Shown: positions 51,306 to 60,443, numbered from the stretch's first letter. The stretch is 64,000 nucleotides of DNA from Kordiimonas lipolytica (GCF_001550065.1 NZ_LRUB01000017.1:62001-126000); one strand, 5' to 3'. The notes: generated by a model from the sequence alone, not told the origin. Numbers and translations: made by a program.

Positions 51306-52585
51306 TGCTGGGTAAATTGAAGGCATTGCTTGGGGGCAAGTCCGATAAAGATAAAGCGTTGCCCGAAACGCTGACCAAGGAAGACGAGCAAAGGATTCTG
51401 GAGACCGGGTCTGAGGGGCAAAAGCAGGCCCTTGCGAACCGCACAGATGCCCGGCCAGAAGTGCTCTATTTTCTAGCCGAGGATGCATCGCCAGAAATTC
51501 GCCGGGCGATTGCCCAGAACCCGTCCACGCCGATCCAGGCTGCAGAGAAGTTGACGAGCGATGAGGATGAAGAAGTCCGTTCAGAACTCGCCCGTAAGAT
51601 CGGCCGGCTGATACCGGGCCTCAAGCCGGGCGAACAGACCGCCCTCAGGGAAAAGGCCATCAAGGTGCTGGAAGCCCTGGCGGCTGACCAGCTGCCGAAG
51701 GTGCGGGCCTATGTGGCGGAAGAGATCAAGAGCGCAGACAGCGTGCCGAAGGCCATTGTCGACAGGCTGGCGCGCGATGTTGAAGAGATTGTCTGTGGGC
51801 CGATCCTCCAGTATTCGCCCCTTCTGAACGATGATGACCTGCGTGAGATCATTGCGGCTGGTGTGTCTGGTGGGGCGCTGAAGTCCATTGCCAGCCGAGC
51901 CTTGGTCAGCGAAGAGATTTCCCAGGACATTGCGGCCACGTTGGATGTGCCAGCAATTTCCACGCTCCTGACCAACCCAAACGCGCAGATCCGCGAAGAC
52001 ACGCTGGACCAGATTATCGATCACGCCAAGACAGTGGAAGACCTGCACGCGCCGGTGGCGCTGCGCCCGCAACTGTCGATCCGGGCGATGAAGCGGATCG
52101 CTGGTTTTGTGGCTTCAGCCCTTGTTCACGCCATGATGGAGCAGGCGGAACTGCCTGAAGAACAGGCGGAAGAGCTCCTGGAGAGAGTGCGAGACCGGCT
52201 GCACAGTGAACGCGTCGGCGATGAAGAAGAGGACAAGCTGGCGAAGCAGGCCATGGAGTATTTCGAAAAGGGCGCGCTGGATGACAAATTCGTCCATGAC
52301 CAGATCGAGGAAAACCGGCGAGAGCTTTTAATGCAATGCCTTGCCGTAATGGCTGATATCCCGGCAAAAACCGTACGCCAGATTGTTAATTCCAAGAGCG
52401 GCAGGGCCGTGACGGCACTGGCCTGGAAAGCGAAGCTTTCAATGCGCACGGCCTATGAACTTCAGACAAAGTTCGCCTTGGTGCCCAAAGCACAGCTTCT
52501 GAATGCCAAGGATGGCAAGGACTATCCGATCGACGACAACGAGCTTGAATGGCATCTCAGCTATTTTGTCGAGCAGGCTGATTAG
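51305..52585 (+). CDS. DUF2336 protein with HEAT-like repeats
   Basis: The 426-residue all-helical protein matches the alphaproteobacterial DUF2336 family. N-terminal HEAT-like repeats (RPEVLYFLAEDASPEIRRAIAQNP, then LPKVRAYVAEEIKSADSVPKAIV) precede the more variable C-terminal half with VALRPQLSIRAMKRIAGFV. It has no catalytic motif and is probably a scaffold. It is coupled to a diguanylate cyclase gene (TGATG overlap), and other members have been linked to c-di-GMP or cell-cycle circuits in this class, so a joint role is likely. Confidence 0.88.
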   Translation: MLGKLKALLGGKSDKDKALPETLTKEDEQRILETGSEGQKQALANRTDARPEVLYFLAEDASPEIRRAIAQNPSTPIQAAEKLTSDEDEEVRSELARKIGRLIPGLKPGEQTALREKAIKVLEALAADQLPKVRAYVAEEIKSADSVPKAIVDRLARDVEEIVCGPILQYSPLLNDDDLREIIAAGVSGGALKSIASRALVSEEISQDIAATLDVPAISTLLTNPNAQIREDTLDQIIDHAKTVEDLHAPVALRPQLSIRAMKRIAGFVASALVHAMMEQAELPEEQAEELLERVRDRLHSERVGDEEEDKLAKQAMEYFEKGALDDKFVHDQIEENRRELLMQCLAVMADIPAKTVRQIVNSKSGRAVTALAWKAKLSMRTAYELQTKFALVPKAQLLNAKDGKDYPIDDNELEWHLSYFVEQAD

Positions 52586-52593
52586 GTCGGGCT

Positions 52594-53991
52594 ATGGCAG
52601 GAACCCGACAGGAAAGCGACTCTTTAGGCACCATTGATGTGCCGGCGGACCGTTTGTGGGGTGCGCAGACCGAACGGTGCCTGATGAATTTCCCGATCGG
52701 GACTGAGGTGATGCCCATACCGTTCGTTCGTGCTCTGGGGTATCAAAAAAAGGCTGCCGCACTGGCGAACAAGGATATTGGTCTTCTGGATGGCAGGCTG
52801 GCTGACGCCATTGCGGCGGCAGCGGGCGAGGTAGCGGCCGGCCTGCATGACGCCGAATTTCCTTTGCCTGTATGGCAGACCGGCAGCGGTACCCAGAGCA
52901 ACATGAACGCCAATGAGGTGATCGCCAACCGTGCGAGCGAAATGCTTGGCGGCAAGCGGGGCGCCAAGGAACCGGTGCACCCGAACGATCACGTCAATAT
53001 GGGGCAATCGTCGAACGATACGATTCCCACCGCGATGCTTGTCTCAGCCGTGCAGGAACTATCTGGCCGGTTGTTGCCTGCACTGGACGGCATGACCGCA
53101 TCCATCGCTGCGTTTCGGCAAAGATTTGGTGATGTGATCAAGCTCGGGCGTACCCATTTTCAGGACGCCACACCCATCACGCTCGATCAGGCCTTTTCGG
53201 CCTATCAGGCGCAGCTGGAGGCTGTGTTGGCCGCGTTCACGCAGCAATTGCCACGCCTGAGCGAATTGCCGCAAGGTGGGACGGCAGTGGGTACCGGGCT
53301 GAATTGCCATCCGGATTTTGCGGCGGCTTTCTGCCGCCATATCTCCGACCTGACGGGCCTGTCCTTCAGCCCGGCCCCCAACAAGTTCGCGGGCATCAGT
53401 GCTCATGACGAACTTGTGGCGCTTTCAGGTGCCTTGAATGGTGCAGCGGCGGCGCTGATGAAAATCGCGGGCGATATCCGGCTGATGGGGTCTGGCCCGC
53501 GCGGCGGGCTTGCGGAGCTTCTATTGCCCAAGAACGAACCTGGCTCGTCCATCATGGCGGGCAAGGTGAATCCAACACAGGTAGAGGCGCTGACCATGGT
53601 GTGCGCGCAAGTGATGGGCAACCATACCACTGTCACCATTGCAGGCAGCCAGGGGCAGCTGGAGCTGAACGCCTATAAGCCGGTGATTATCTATAATGTG
53701 CTTCAATCGATCAGGCTTCTTTCAGATGCGGTGGATAGTTTCACCAAGCGCTGTCTTGATGGGTTGAAGCCAGACCGTGACCGAATTGACGCGCTGCTCA
53801 AAAGCTCGCTGATGCTTGCCACGTCACTGGTGCCTCACATTGGCTATGACAAGACGGCGGAAATAGCCCGTTTGGCGAACGATGAAAAGCTGCTCTTGAA
53901 GGAAGCGGCGCTCAGACTTGGCTATATTTCGGAAGAAGATTTCGACCGCTGGACAGACCCATCGAAGATGATCGCCCCATCAGGGGATTGA
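52594..53991 (+). CDS. fumC: Fumarate hydratase class II
   Basis: FumC interconverts fumarate and malate in the citric acid cycle without an iron-sulfur cluster. The 465-residue protein has TGSGTQSNMNANEVIANRA, VHPNDHVNMGQSSND and GRTHFQDATPITL. The signature loop reads GSSIMAGKVNPTQ, which differs from the usual GSSIMPGKxNP by Ala for Pro after Met. The catalytic serine and lysine remain. It starts eight bases after the DUF2336 stop and ends at a strong terminator. Confidence 0.96.
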   Translation: MAGTRQESDSLGTIDVPADRLWGAQTERCLMNFPIGTEVMPIPFVRALGYQKKAAALANKDIGLLDGRLADAIAAAAGEVAAGLHDAEFPLPVWQTGSGTQSNMNANEVIANRASEMLGGKRGAKEPVHPNDHVNMGQSSNDTIPTAMLVSAVQELSGRLLPALDGMTASIAAFRQRFGDVIKLGRTHFQDATPITLDQAFSAYQAQLEAVLAAFTQQLPRLSELPQGGTAVGTGLNCHPDFAAAFCRHISDLTGLSFSPAPNKFAGISAHDELVALSGALNGAAAALMKIAGDIRLMGSGPRGGLAELLLPKNEPGSSIMAGKVNPTQVEALTMVCAQVMGNHTTVTIAGSQGQLELNAYKPVIIYNVLQSIRLLSDAVDSFTKRCLDGLKPDRDRIDALLKSSLMLATSLVPHIGYDKTAEIARLANDEKLLLKEAALRLGYISEEDFDRWTDPSKMIAPSGD

Positions 53992-53993
53992 GT

Positions 53994-54025
53994 GAGAAGC
54001 ACGACGTACCGTGCTTCTCCTGTTT
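53994..54025 (+). terminator. Terminator after fumC
   Basis: GAGAAGCACG and CGTGCTTCTC pair perfectly around ACGTAC, followed by CTGTTT. It starts two bases past the fumC stop. The T run is short. Confidence 0.8.
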
Positions 54026-54047
54026 GCCATAGTATCGCTAAAGGCCT

Positions 54048-55154
54048 TTAGAAGTCGATCATGGCCGACGCAAGATCGGCTGATGAGACGCCATCCAGAT
54101 ACACGCTGGTACCTTCACCGGTTTCGATATAGACGCCAAACACCACACCTTCATCCACCTGATCAAAAGTGTGCGCAAGCAGGCTCTCGAGGTCGGTGAA
54201 GTCGATCTCAGTTCCAGAGAAATCAAGCCGATCCTCTGTCACGTCAAACCCATGGACCGTATCGTTGCCATGCCCTGCTTGGAAAATGAAGGTGTCGGCT
54301 TCTTCGCTGGCGATGAAGGTGTCATCGGCCTTCGTGCCTTCGCCGCCGCCTTCAATGATGTTTTCCTCAACAGGATCAATGTCCGCGTCTGGTGGTGGTC
54401 CTGCACCGTCGCCGATTCCGCCACCGGGTTCTACAGGCATGATGGTTACTTCGCCATCATCTGCACCGGTTTCGCCTTCGCCGTCTGGAATGGGGCCAGC
54501 GCCGTCTCCGATGCCGCCATCGGGTTCTACAGGCATGATGGTTACTTCGCCATCATCTGCACCGGTTTCGCCTTCGCCGTCTGGAATGGGGCCAGCGCCG
54601 TCTCCGATGCCGCCATCGGGTTCTACAGGCATGATGGTTACTTCGCCATCATCTGCACCGGTTTCGCCTTCGCCGTCTGGAATGGGGCCAGCGCCGTCTC
54701 CGATGCCGCCATCGGGTTCTACAGGCATGATGGTTACTTCGCCATCATCTGCACCGGTTTCGCCTTCACCATCGGGAATGGGTCCGGCGCCGTCTCCGAT
54801 GCCACCATCGGGTTCGACCGGCATTGGATCTTCAAGCGGTATTGGTCCGGCGCCGTCTCCGATGCCACCATCGGGTTCGACCGGCATTGGATCTTCAAGC
54901 GGTATTGGTCCGGCGCCGTCTCCGATGCCACCATCGGGTTCGACCGGCATGGGGCTTCCAAGTGGTATTGGTCCCGCCCCATCTCCGATGCCACCATTGG
55001 GCTCCACGGGGAAAACAAGCTCACCGCCACCTGCGGTTTGCCCTATCAGCCCCCTGATTTGATCACCCGACACGTCTGATGGCATGTCGAGCGTCACCGT
55101 GGTTTGGGGGATGGCAAAACCGCCAGGCCCTCCAAAGTTCCACGCCCCAGTCAT
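54048..55154 (-). CDS. Repeat-rich protein with RTX/serralysin-like C-terminus
   Basis: The 368-residue protein has three parts. The N-terminal 60 residues (MTGAWNFGGPGG, then TVTLDMPSDVSGDQIRG) precede tandem repeats of PVEPDGGIGDGAGPIP, in three 21-residue and four 32-residue units. The last 120 residues include ADTFIFQAGHGNDTVHGFD and VTEDRLDFSGTEIDF, which resemble the calcium-binding C-terminal domains of type I-secreted proteins. No N-terminal signal peptide is visible, fitting type I export, but no exporter genes are in the window. It is acidic. The start at 55154 lies 12 bases after GAGAGGA. Confidence 0.78.
   Translation of the reverse strand: MTGAWNFGGPGGFAIPQTTVTLDMPSDVSGDQIRGLIGQTAGGGELVFPVEPNGGIGDGAGPIPLGSPMPVEPDGGIGDGAGPIPLEDPMPVEPDGGIGDGAGPIPLEDPMPVEPDGGIGDGAGPIPDGEGETGADDGEVTIMPVEPDGGIGDGAGPIPDGEGETGADDGEVTIMPVEPDGGIGDGAGPIPDGEGETGADDGEVTIMPVEPDGGIGDGAGPIPDGEGETGADDGEVTIMPVEPGGGIGDGAGPPPDADIDPVEENIIEGGGEGTKADDTFIASEEADTFIFQAGHGNDTVHGFDVTEDRLDFSGTEIDFTDLESLLAHTFDQVDEGVVFGVYIETGEGTSVYLDGVSSADLASAMIDF
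54429..55001. repeat. Tandem repeats, 4 x 96 bp and 3 x 63 bp
   Basis: Units start at 54429, 54525, 54621 and 54717 (96-base period), then at 54813, 54876 and 54939 (63-base period). The first three 96-base units are identical in every base; the fourth is diverged in its second half. The periods are multiples of three, so copy-number change would keep the reading frame. Confidence 0.95.
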
Positions 55155-55394
55155 GTAGATCAAAAGTCCTCTCCTTATTTTGATCAATTGTCCAGAATGT
55201 CCGGCCGTGATTACGGCCAGGGGTTGAATTGTGGAAATCAGGGGCTGAACCCAATATGAACGGAAAATTCAGAAAAGCCTTTTCCTGTTAAGGAATGGCA
55301 TTCTTCTTCGATGTGTCTTGTGGAAAAAGGCTGATTTGAGCCATTTTCTCCTGGAGGTTGGGTCACACCTGCTTCTCTGCAGCCCATGCTCCAA

Positions 55395-55423
55395 GACAAA
55401 GGAGGCCGAAAGGGCCCCCTTGT
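55395..55423 (-). terminator. Terminator after argB
   Basis: On the minus strand AAGGGGGCC and GGCCTCCTT pair around CTTTC (one G-T pair), followed by TTTG. It lies about 30 bases past the argB stop. Confidence 0.75.
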
Positions 55424-55453
55424 TCCTTCATTTTGCCGCTTATCGCGAAAGGG

Positions 55454-56362
55454 TCAGTGCGCAGGCCGTATCAGCGTACCTGCACCGCGCTCGGTGAAGA
55501 TTTCAAGCAGCATGGCATGCTTGACCCGGCCGTCCAGGATAACCGCACCTTTAACGCCGGCTTCCACGGCCTTGATGCAGGTTTCCACCTTGGGGATCAT
55601 GCCGCCGGTGATGGTGCCGTCCGCCTTGAGGCGCGCGATGTCCTCCGGGTCCAACTCCGTCAGCATTTCCTTGTCTTTGCTGAGTACGCCCGGCACGTCT
55701 GTCAGCAGGAAGAAACGCCGTGCGCCCAGTGCCCCGGCGATGGCCCCCGCCATTGTATCGGCATTGATGTTATAGGTATTGCCGTCTTCGCCAGCCGCGA
55801 TGGGTGAGATCACGGGGATGATGCCGTTGGCCATGCTTTGCTTGAGGACGGTCGGGTCGACATGCGTGGGTTCGCCCACGAAACCCAGGTCGATTACCTT
55901 CTCGATATTGCTGTCCGGGTCTGGCTTGGATTTTTCCATCTTGGTGGCGGTGACCAGCTTGCCGTCTTTGCCTGACATGCTGATGGCCCGGCCACCTGCC
56001 GCGTTGATGTCAGCGACGATGGATTTGCTGATAGAGCCACACAGCACCATTTCGGCGATATCCACAGTTGCTTTGCAGGTCACGCGAAGGCCGTCAACAA
56101 AGTCGGTCTCGATCGAGAGCTTCTTGAGCATTTCGCCAATCTGTGGGCCGCCTCCATGGACAACCACTGGGTTGATGCCCACCTGTTTCAAAAGCGTGAT
56201 GTCCTGGGCGAACTGGCGTGCCAGCGCGTCATCGCCCATGGCATGTCCGCCGTATTTGATAACGAAGGTTTCGCCAGCATATTTGCGCATGTAGGGAAGC
56301 GCTTCGACGAGCGTGGCTGCTTTCTTCTGCAGAATTTTCATATCGCGGTCCACTGTGATCAT
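55454..56362 (-). CDS. argB: Acetylglutamate kinase
   Basis: ArgB phosphorylates N-acetylglutamate in arginine synthesis. The 302-residue amino-acid kinase has [13 protein letters not shown] with the phosphate-binding lysine, [16 protein letters not shown] and [17 protein letters not shown]. The nucleotide-binding LLTDVPGVL and [10 protein letters not shown] follow. It has a hydrophobic-basic N-terminal helix ([19 protein letters not shown]) of the kind found in arginine-inhibited hexameric enzymes, so feedback inhibition is likely. It stands apart from other arginine genes here. Confidence 0.96.
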   Translation of the reverse strand: MITVDRDMKILQKKAATLVEALPYMRKYAGETFVIKYGGHAMGDDALARQFAQDITLLKQVGINPVVVHGGGPQIGEMLKKLSIETDFVDGLRVTCKATVDIAEMVLCGSISKSIVADINAAGGRAISMSGKDGKLVTATKMEKSKPDPDSNIEKVIDLGFVGEPTHVDPTVLKQSMANGIIPVISPIAAGEDGNTYNINADTMAGAIAGALGARRFFLLTDVPGVLSKDKEMLTELDPEDIARLKADGTITGGMIPKVETCIKAVEAGVKGAVILDGRVKHAMLLEIFTERGAGTLIRPAH

Positions 56363-56414
56363 GGCCTTGTTCCATCAATGAGGGTGACAAAAAGATGTAA
56401 GGCCAAGGCTGGCC

Positions 56415-57140
56415 CTAGTCAAATCGATACCCGCCAAAGTTTGTTGGTCGGTCGTCCGTCAGCATGACCCCCATCGTCATCATAAGCTGTGATGCATAAT
56501 AAGCGGCCCATATGAAATAGCCGACATACTCTGGGGCTCCCATGAACTCGCGTGCGCCAATAGCGGCATCCGACAGCACGAACAACACAGCCCCGATGCC
56601 AGTCAAGCGGAACGGAAATTTGCTGAGCAGCGCAGAGGTTGCCATGGCAGTCAGGACAGCGGTGTAGACATACACATACATGCGCATCTCGCCCAAACCG
56701 TCATACAGCATGTAGCCGGAGAAGAAGGCGAACAGCCACAATAGCGACGACAGCCTGACAGGCAGCGTGCTTATGTCGCTCATGGGTTGGCGGTTGGTAA
56801 GGTACAGAACGATGAAGAAAATGTGGCCAACCATGAAGCCCATCATGCCGCGCAGGAATGCCTGCCCAGGCGGGTCGGTTGGAATTTCCAGGAGCACATC
56901 CCCTGAAACAGAGAATATGAGCGCGAAAAACAAAAGGGCGTGCCCGAATGTGCGTATATTCACGGCAACAAACAGCGCCAGGAAAGACACGGCACTGGCT
57001 TTGGAGAGAACGCTCCACAGGATGCCGTCCGGGTGCCATCCGGCCCCGTGAACCACAGCGCCAATGAATGACAGAACAATGAAGATCTGCCCCAGCGCTT
57101 CCAGGACCGGTCGTTTGCGGCGGCTAAAGATGCGTGTCAC
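56415..57140 (-). CDS. YhhN/TMEM86-family lysoplasmalogenase-like membrane protein
   Basis: The 241-residue protein has about eight hydrophobic helices and the YhhN signature SVSGDVLLEIP, FMVGHIFFIVLY and VLFVLSDAAIGAREF. Members cleave the vinyl-ether bond of lysoplasmalogens; whether this organism has plasmalogens is unknown. The start is GTG at 57140, with GAGGAG six bases upstream. It is upstream of argB on the same strand with a 52-base gap and might be cotranscribed with it. Confidence 0.87.
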   Translation of the reverse strand: MTRIFSRRKRPVLEALGQIFIVLSFIGAVVHGAGWHPDGILWSVLSKASAVSFLALFVAVNIRTFGHALLFFALIFSVSGDVLLEIPTDPPGQAFLRGMMGFMVGHIFFIVLYLTNRQPMSDISTLPVRLSSLLWLFAFFSGYMLYDGLGEMRMYVYVYTAVLTAMATSALLSKFPFRLTGIGAVLFVLSDAAIGAREFMGAPEYVGYFIWAAYYASQLMMTMGVMLTDDRPTNFGGYRFD

Positions 57141-57241
57141 GTGATGCTCCTCCTCGCGCCACTATATGCAGGCTGCTGGGGTTGTCACAAGTCTTTGATT
57201 CAAATGTATCAATTTTAACCGCTGCTGTGTAGGGACAGTTT

Positions 57242-58546
57242 TCAATTGGCATTCTCAATGCGTGCCTTCAACCGCGCGGCGGGGCGCAGCAGCACAAGGT
57301 TTGCGGCGGCATACAGGATCAGGATCTGGATAACCGTCAAGCCTGTCGCCAGGAGGGCTGCGGCGATGATGGTACCGCCCGCCATGAAGGCGCTGTTGAA
57401 TACATTGTTGGCGGCAATCGCACGCGACCGGGCCTCGCGCGGGGTATATTCCTGCAAAATGGTGTAAAGCGGCACGATTACCATGCCTGCCATCATGGCC
57501 ACACCAATCAGCGCGATAAGCATCGGCCAGTTGGATGGAGCGGCGATAAAGGCCTTCAGACCAACGACAGTTTCAGCAGAAAAGGGCACACTGGGCACTT
57601 CTGGTAGGGCCCAAATAAAGGCCAGGCTGACAGCGCCAAGCCCCACAAGGGCACGGGGCGCCAGGCGGGCTGAAATTTCGCCCTTCAAAATGCGGCTGCA
57701 CAAAAGCGCGCCCGCGCCAATACCGACCGAGAAACAGGCGATCACCAGCGTGATGACTGTTTTGTCCCCGCCCATGCGCGCGTAAACGATTTCGGGTATC
57801 TGCGCGATATAGATGGAACCATAAAGCCAGATCCAGCTGATGCCGATGATGGCTGGGCGTGCGATATCATTTTGCCATGCGCTTTTCAGAAGCGTGCCGG
57901 TTGAGGTGAAGATATTCACCCGGATGTCCAGGTTGGGCGCGGCCTGCCCGGTTTTGGGGACCAGCCGCCCTGTCAGCGTGCCGATGACGGCGAAAGCGAT
58001 CATGATGCCGGAGATGATGAAATTGTCACCGTCCTGGCTGATCACCAGCCCACCCACCAGGATGCCAAGCAGGATGGCAACAAAGGTGCCGGCTTCGATA
58101 AGCGCGTTGGCGCCCAGAAGCTCATCTGTTTTCATCAGGTCAGGCAGGACACCATATTTGATCGGGCCGAAGAAGGTGCTCTGGAGCCCCAGCCCGGAAA
58201 GCACAGCCACCATCATGTAGAAATTCTGGAAATAGATGGCAAAGCCGCCCACCACCATCAGGCCAATTTCCCAAATCTTGATCCACACGATCTGGTTGGT
58301 TTTCTCATACTTGTCGGCAAGTTGCCCGGCAAGCGCGGAAAACAAGAAGAAGGGCAGGATGAACAGCCCGATCGCCAGGTTGGTCAGGATGGACGGCTGG
58401 ATACCCATCTCGGACGCCAGCTTGACGGTGATCAGGATAACAAGCGCCTGCCGGAACAGGTTATCATTCAGCGCACCAAGAAACTGTGTGATGAAAAGCG
58501 GCAGGAAGCGCCTTGTGCCAAACAGCTGCCACTGCGTGCGTCCCAC
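57242..58546 (-). CDS. MFS transporter, LplT-like
   Basis: The protein of about 434 residues has twelve hydrophobic helices. It starts with RRFLPLFITQFLGALNDNLFRQALVI, the hallmark of the LplT family that flips lysophospholipids inward and of the transporter half of Aas-type fusions. STFFGPIKYGVLPDLM is also typical. No acyltransferase domain is attached and no aas gene is nearby, so the cargo is not certain. The start is uncertain; I propose GTG at 58546, ten bases after the stop of the preceding CDF gene. Confidence 0.87.
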   Translation of the reverse strand: MGRTQWQLFGTRRFLPLFITQFLGALNDNLFRQALVILITVKLASEMGIQPSILTNLAIGLFILPFFLFSALAGQLADKYEKTNQIVWIKIWEIGLMVVGGFAIYFQNFYMMVAVLSGLGLQSTFFGPIKYGVLPDLMKTDELLGANALIEAGTFVAILLGILVGGLVISQDGDNFIISGIMIAFAVIGTLTGRLVPKTGQAAPNLDIRVNIFTSTGTLLKSAWQNDIARPAIIGISWIWLYGSIYIAQIPEIVYARMGGDKTVITLVIACFSVGIGAGALLCSRILKGEISARLAPRALVGLGAVSLAFIWALPEVPSVPFSAETVVGLKAFIAAPSNWPMLIALIGVAMMAGMVIVPLYTILQEYTPREARSRAIAANNVFNSAFMAGGTIIAAALLATGLTVIQILILYAAANLVLLRPAARLKARIENAN

Positions 58547-58556
58547 GGGCCCCGGC

Positions 58557-59186
58557 CTATTCTGCGGCCGCAGTGCGGTGGTGCGAAAGCTCGTGGCTGG
58601 CCTGCCGGATAATCTGGAACGAGCCGGACAGGAACAGCGATGCCATGATGCCTGCCACAATCAGGTCCGGCCAGCCGGTGCCGGAAATCCACACGCCGGA
58701 CGCCGCCACCATCACCATCACGTTGCCGATGGCGTCATTGCGGCTGCAAAGCCACACGGACCGCACGTTGGCGTCACCGTCCTTGAAGCGCATCAGCAGA
58801 AGCACGCTCGCAACATTGGCGGCCAGCGCCGCTGCCCCAACGCCGCCCATAATCGCGGCGGTTGGTTGGTTCAGATAGAAAACCGTATAGATGGTGGACC
58901 CCAATACCCACAAGCCCATTACCGAAAGGCTGATGCCTTTGAAAAGCGCGGCCTTGGCGCGCAGGCTGCCGGCCTTGCCAATCACATAAAGCGACAGGCC
59001 GTAGGTGAAGGTGTCGCCCAGGAAATCAAGCGCATCTGCCTTCAGCGCCTGGCTCTGGCCCACAAAGCCCATGGGCATTTCAAACAGGAACATGGCCGCA
59101 TTGATGAGGATCACATAGATGAGCGCACGCTTATAGCGCGGGTCCATCCCTTCAAACTTCACATCATGACAGCAGTTCGCACCCAT
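58557..59186 (-). CDS. Cation diffusion facilitator-like protein
   Basis: The 209-residue protein has the CDF transmembrane core: ALKADALDFLGDTFTYGLSLYV, with the metal-site pair Asp-x3-Asp in DFLGD, and a second site in CSRNDAIGNVMVM. MGANCCHDVKFEGMD at the start is cysteine- and histidine-containing. It ends soon after the last helix, so the C-terminal cytoplasmic domain of typical CDF proteins is absent. The expected substrates are zinc or a similar divalent cation. GAGGGA lies five bases before the ATG. It precedes the MFS gene in one unit. Confidence 0.85.
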   Translation of the reverse strand: MGANCCHDVKFEGMDPRYKRALIYVILINAAMFLFEMPMGFVGQSQALKADALDFLGDTFTYGLSLYVIGKAGSLRAKAALFKGISLSVMGLWVLGSTIYTVFYLNQPTAAIMGGVGAAALAANVASVLLLMRFKDGDANVRSVWLCSRNDAIGNVMVMVAASGVWISGTGWPDLIVAGIMASLFLSGSFQIIRQASHELSHHRTAAAE

Positions 59187-59248
59187 AACAGTCCCTCTGG
59201 TTTCGCCCTTATTTGGCCCGATAATATGTTGGTGTGCAAGGCAAATTT

Positions 59249-59292
59249 CTGGATGATATTCCATTACATGGCTGGATGATATTGCATTACAT
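59249..59292. repeat. 23-base-period direct repeat in the CDF promoter region
   Basis: Two 21-base copies (59249-59269 and 59272-59292) differ at a single base; each reads CTGGATGATATT, C or G, then CATTACAT. GCAAAT at 59241 and ATTTGC at 59293 form inverted ends around the pair. It lies 63-106 bases before the CDF start and about 70-110 bases before the divergent deacylase start. It could be a tandem operator. Confidence 0.7.
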
Positions 59293-59360
59293 ATTTGCAA
59301 TTGAAGCCGGTCTGTTGCGATGATAGGCGATGCTTTGAAAGCAAACGGAGCAGTAACCAC

Positions 59361-60443
59361 ATGATGCCAGTTCGCACGATAACCCTTGGCCTTCTTGTCA
59401 GCCTTTTTGTCGCGGCGCCGTCACGCGCCTCTATGATGCCGCCCATGGAAGACACGGGTGACCGTGTGGGCGGCGTTACGGTGATCACCAGGCTTGAGGC
59501 CGAGCGGCTGCCCGAAGGGCGGCATGATTTCTATTTCCGCGCGGGCTGGCGCAACACCGGCGCGCCCATTCATGTGCCGGTTGTGGTGGTGCGCGGCGCG
59601 AAGGATGGCAAGACGCTTCTGTTGACCGCCGCGGTCCACGGTGATGAGCTGAACGGCATCGCCGTGCTGCACCGGCTTCTGGAAAAGCTGGACCCAAAGA
59701 CCCTTTCAGGCACGGTGGTGGCAGTGCCGGGGCTGAACCAGCCGGGCATCAATGCCAACAACAGGCGCTTCCCGGTGTCTGCGGGCGGTGGCTCGCTGGT
59801 TGATCTGAACCGTAATTTCCCAGGCAGTGTGGGCGAAAGTGGCAGCACATCCGGGCGCTATCTTGGTGCCCTGTGGCAGGGCCTCATTCGCCAGAACGCT
59901 GATTTCGCCGTGGATATCCACACCCAGACGCGGGGCGCTGCCTATCCGCTTTTTGTGTTCGCCGATTTCGGCAACAGCACAGCGCGCGCGGCGGCCCATA
60001 CCCTTGGCCCCGACATGATCAAGAATGACGCGGGCCAGCAGGGCACGCTGGAGACCAGCCTGATGAAAGAGGGCATTCCGGCTGTTACGCTTGAAGTGGG
60101 CGCGCCAAAGCAGTTCCAGGGGGAGCTGATTGACCGCGCGGTCTGGGGCCTCCAGAACCTGATGCGGGCGCACAGGATGGTGCCGGGCAGTGTGGAACAG
60201 CCGCCGGTGAAAGCCATCGTGGGGTCGAACTACACCAATGTGTATGCCGACCGGGGCGGCATTGCCGTTTTGCATGTGGGCCTGAAGGACGCGGTGAAGA
60301 AGGGCCAGGATGTAGCCACGCTGTATGACGCGTTCGGGCATGAAATTCGCACCTACACGGCCCCGCATGACGGCTGGGTGCTGGCCGTGGCCACAGACCC
60401 GGTGCGCGAGGCCGGAAGCATGCTGGTGCGTATCCTGCAGTAG
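59361..60443 (+). CDS. Exported succinylglutamate desuccinylase/aspartoacylase-family protein
   Basis: The 360-residue protein has a signal peptide (RTITLGLLVSLFVAAPSRA). The M14-type zinc hydrolase domain follows, with ligands in LTAAVHGDELNGIAVL and DFAVDIHTQT and LNRNFPGSVGESGS near the active site. The catalytic glutamate is probably in AVTLEVGAPKQFQ. A C-terminal beta domain is typical of AstE/AspA relatives. A periplasmic location suggests it hydrolyses an amide outside the cytoplasm. The start ATG at 59361 follows CGGAG. Confidence 0.88.
   Translation: MMPVRTITLGLLVSLFVAAPSRASMMPPMEDTGDRVGGVTVITRLEAERLPEGRHDFYFRAGWRNTGAPIHVPVVVVRGAKDGKTLLLTAAVHGDELNGIAVLHRLLEKLDPKTLSGTVVAVPGLNQPGINANNRRFPVSAGGGSLVDLNRNFPGSVGESGSTSGRYLGALWQGLIRQNADFAVDIHTQTRGAAYPLFVFADFGNSTARAAAHTLGPDMIKNDAGQQGTLETSLMKEGIPAVTLEVGAPKQFQGELIDRAVWGLQNLMRAHRMVPGSVEQPPVKAIVGSNYTNVYADRGGIAVLHVGLKDAVKKGQDVATLYDAFGHEIRTYTAPHDGWVLAVATDPVREAGSMLVRILQ

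Noticed and set aside
54169..55079. Two plus-strand open frames of about 300 codons across the repeat region
   Set aside because: They stay open only because the repeat periods are multiples of three. The minus-strand frame has the acidic RTX-like domain and a ribosome site.
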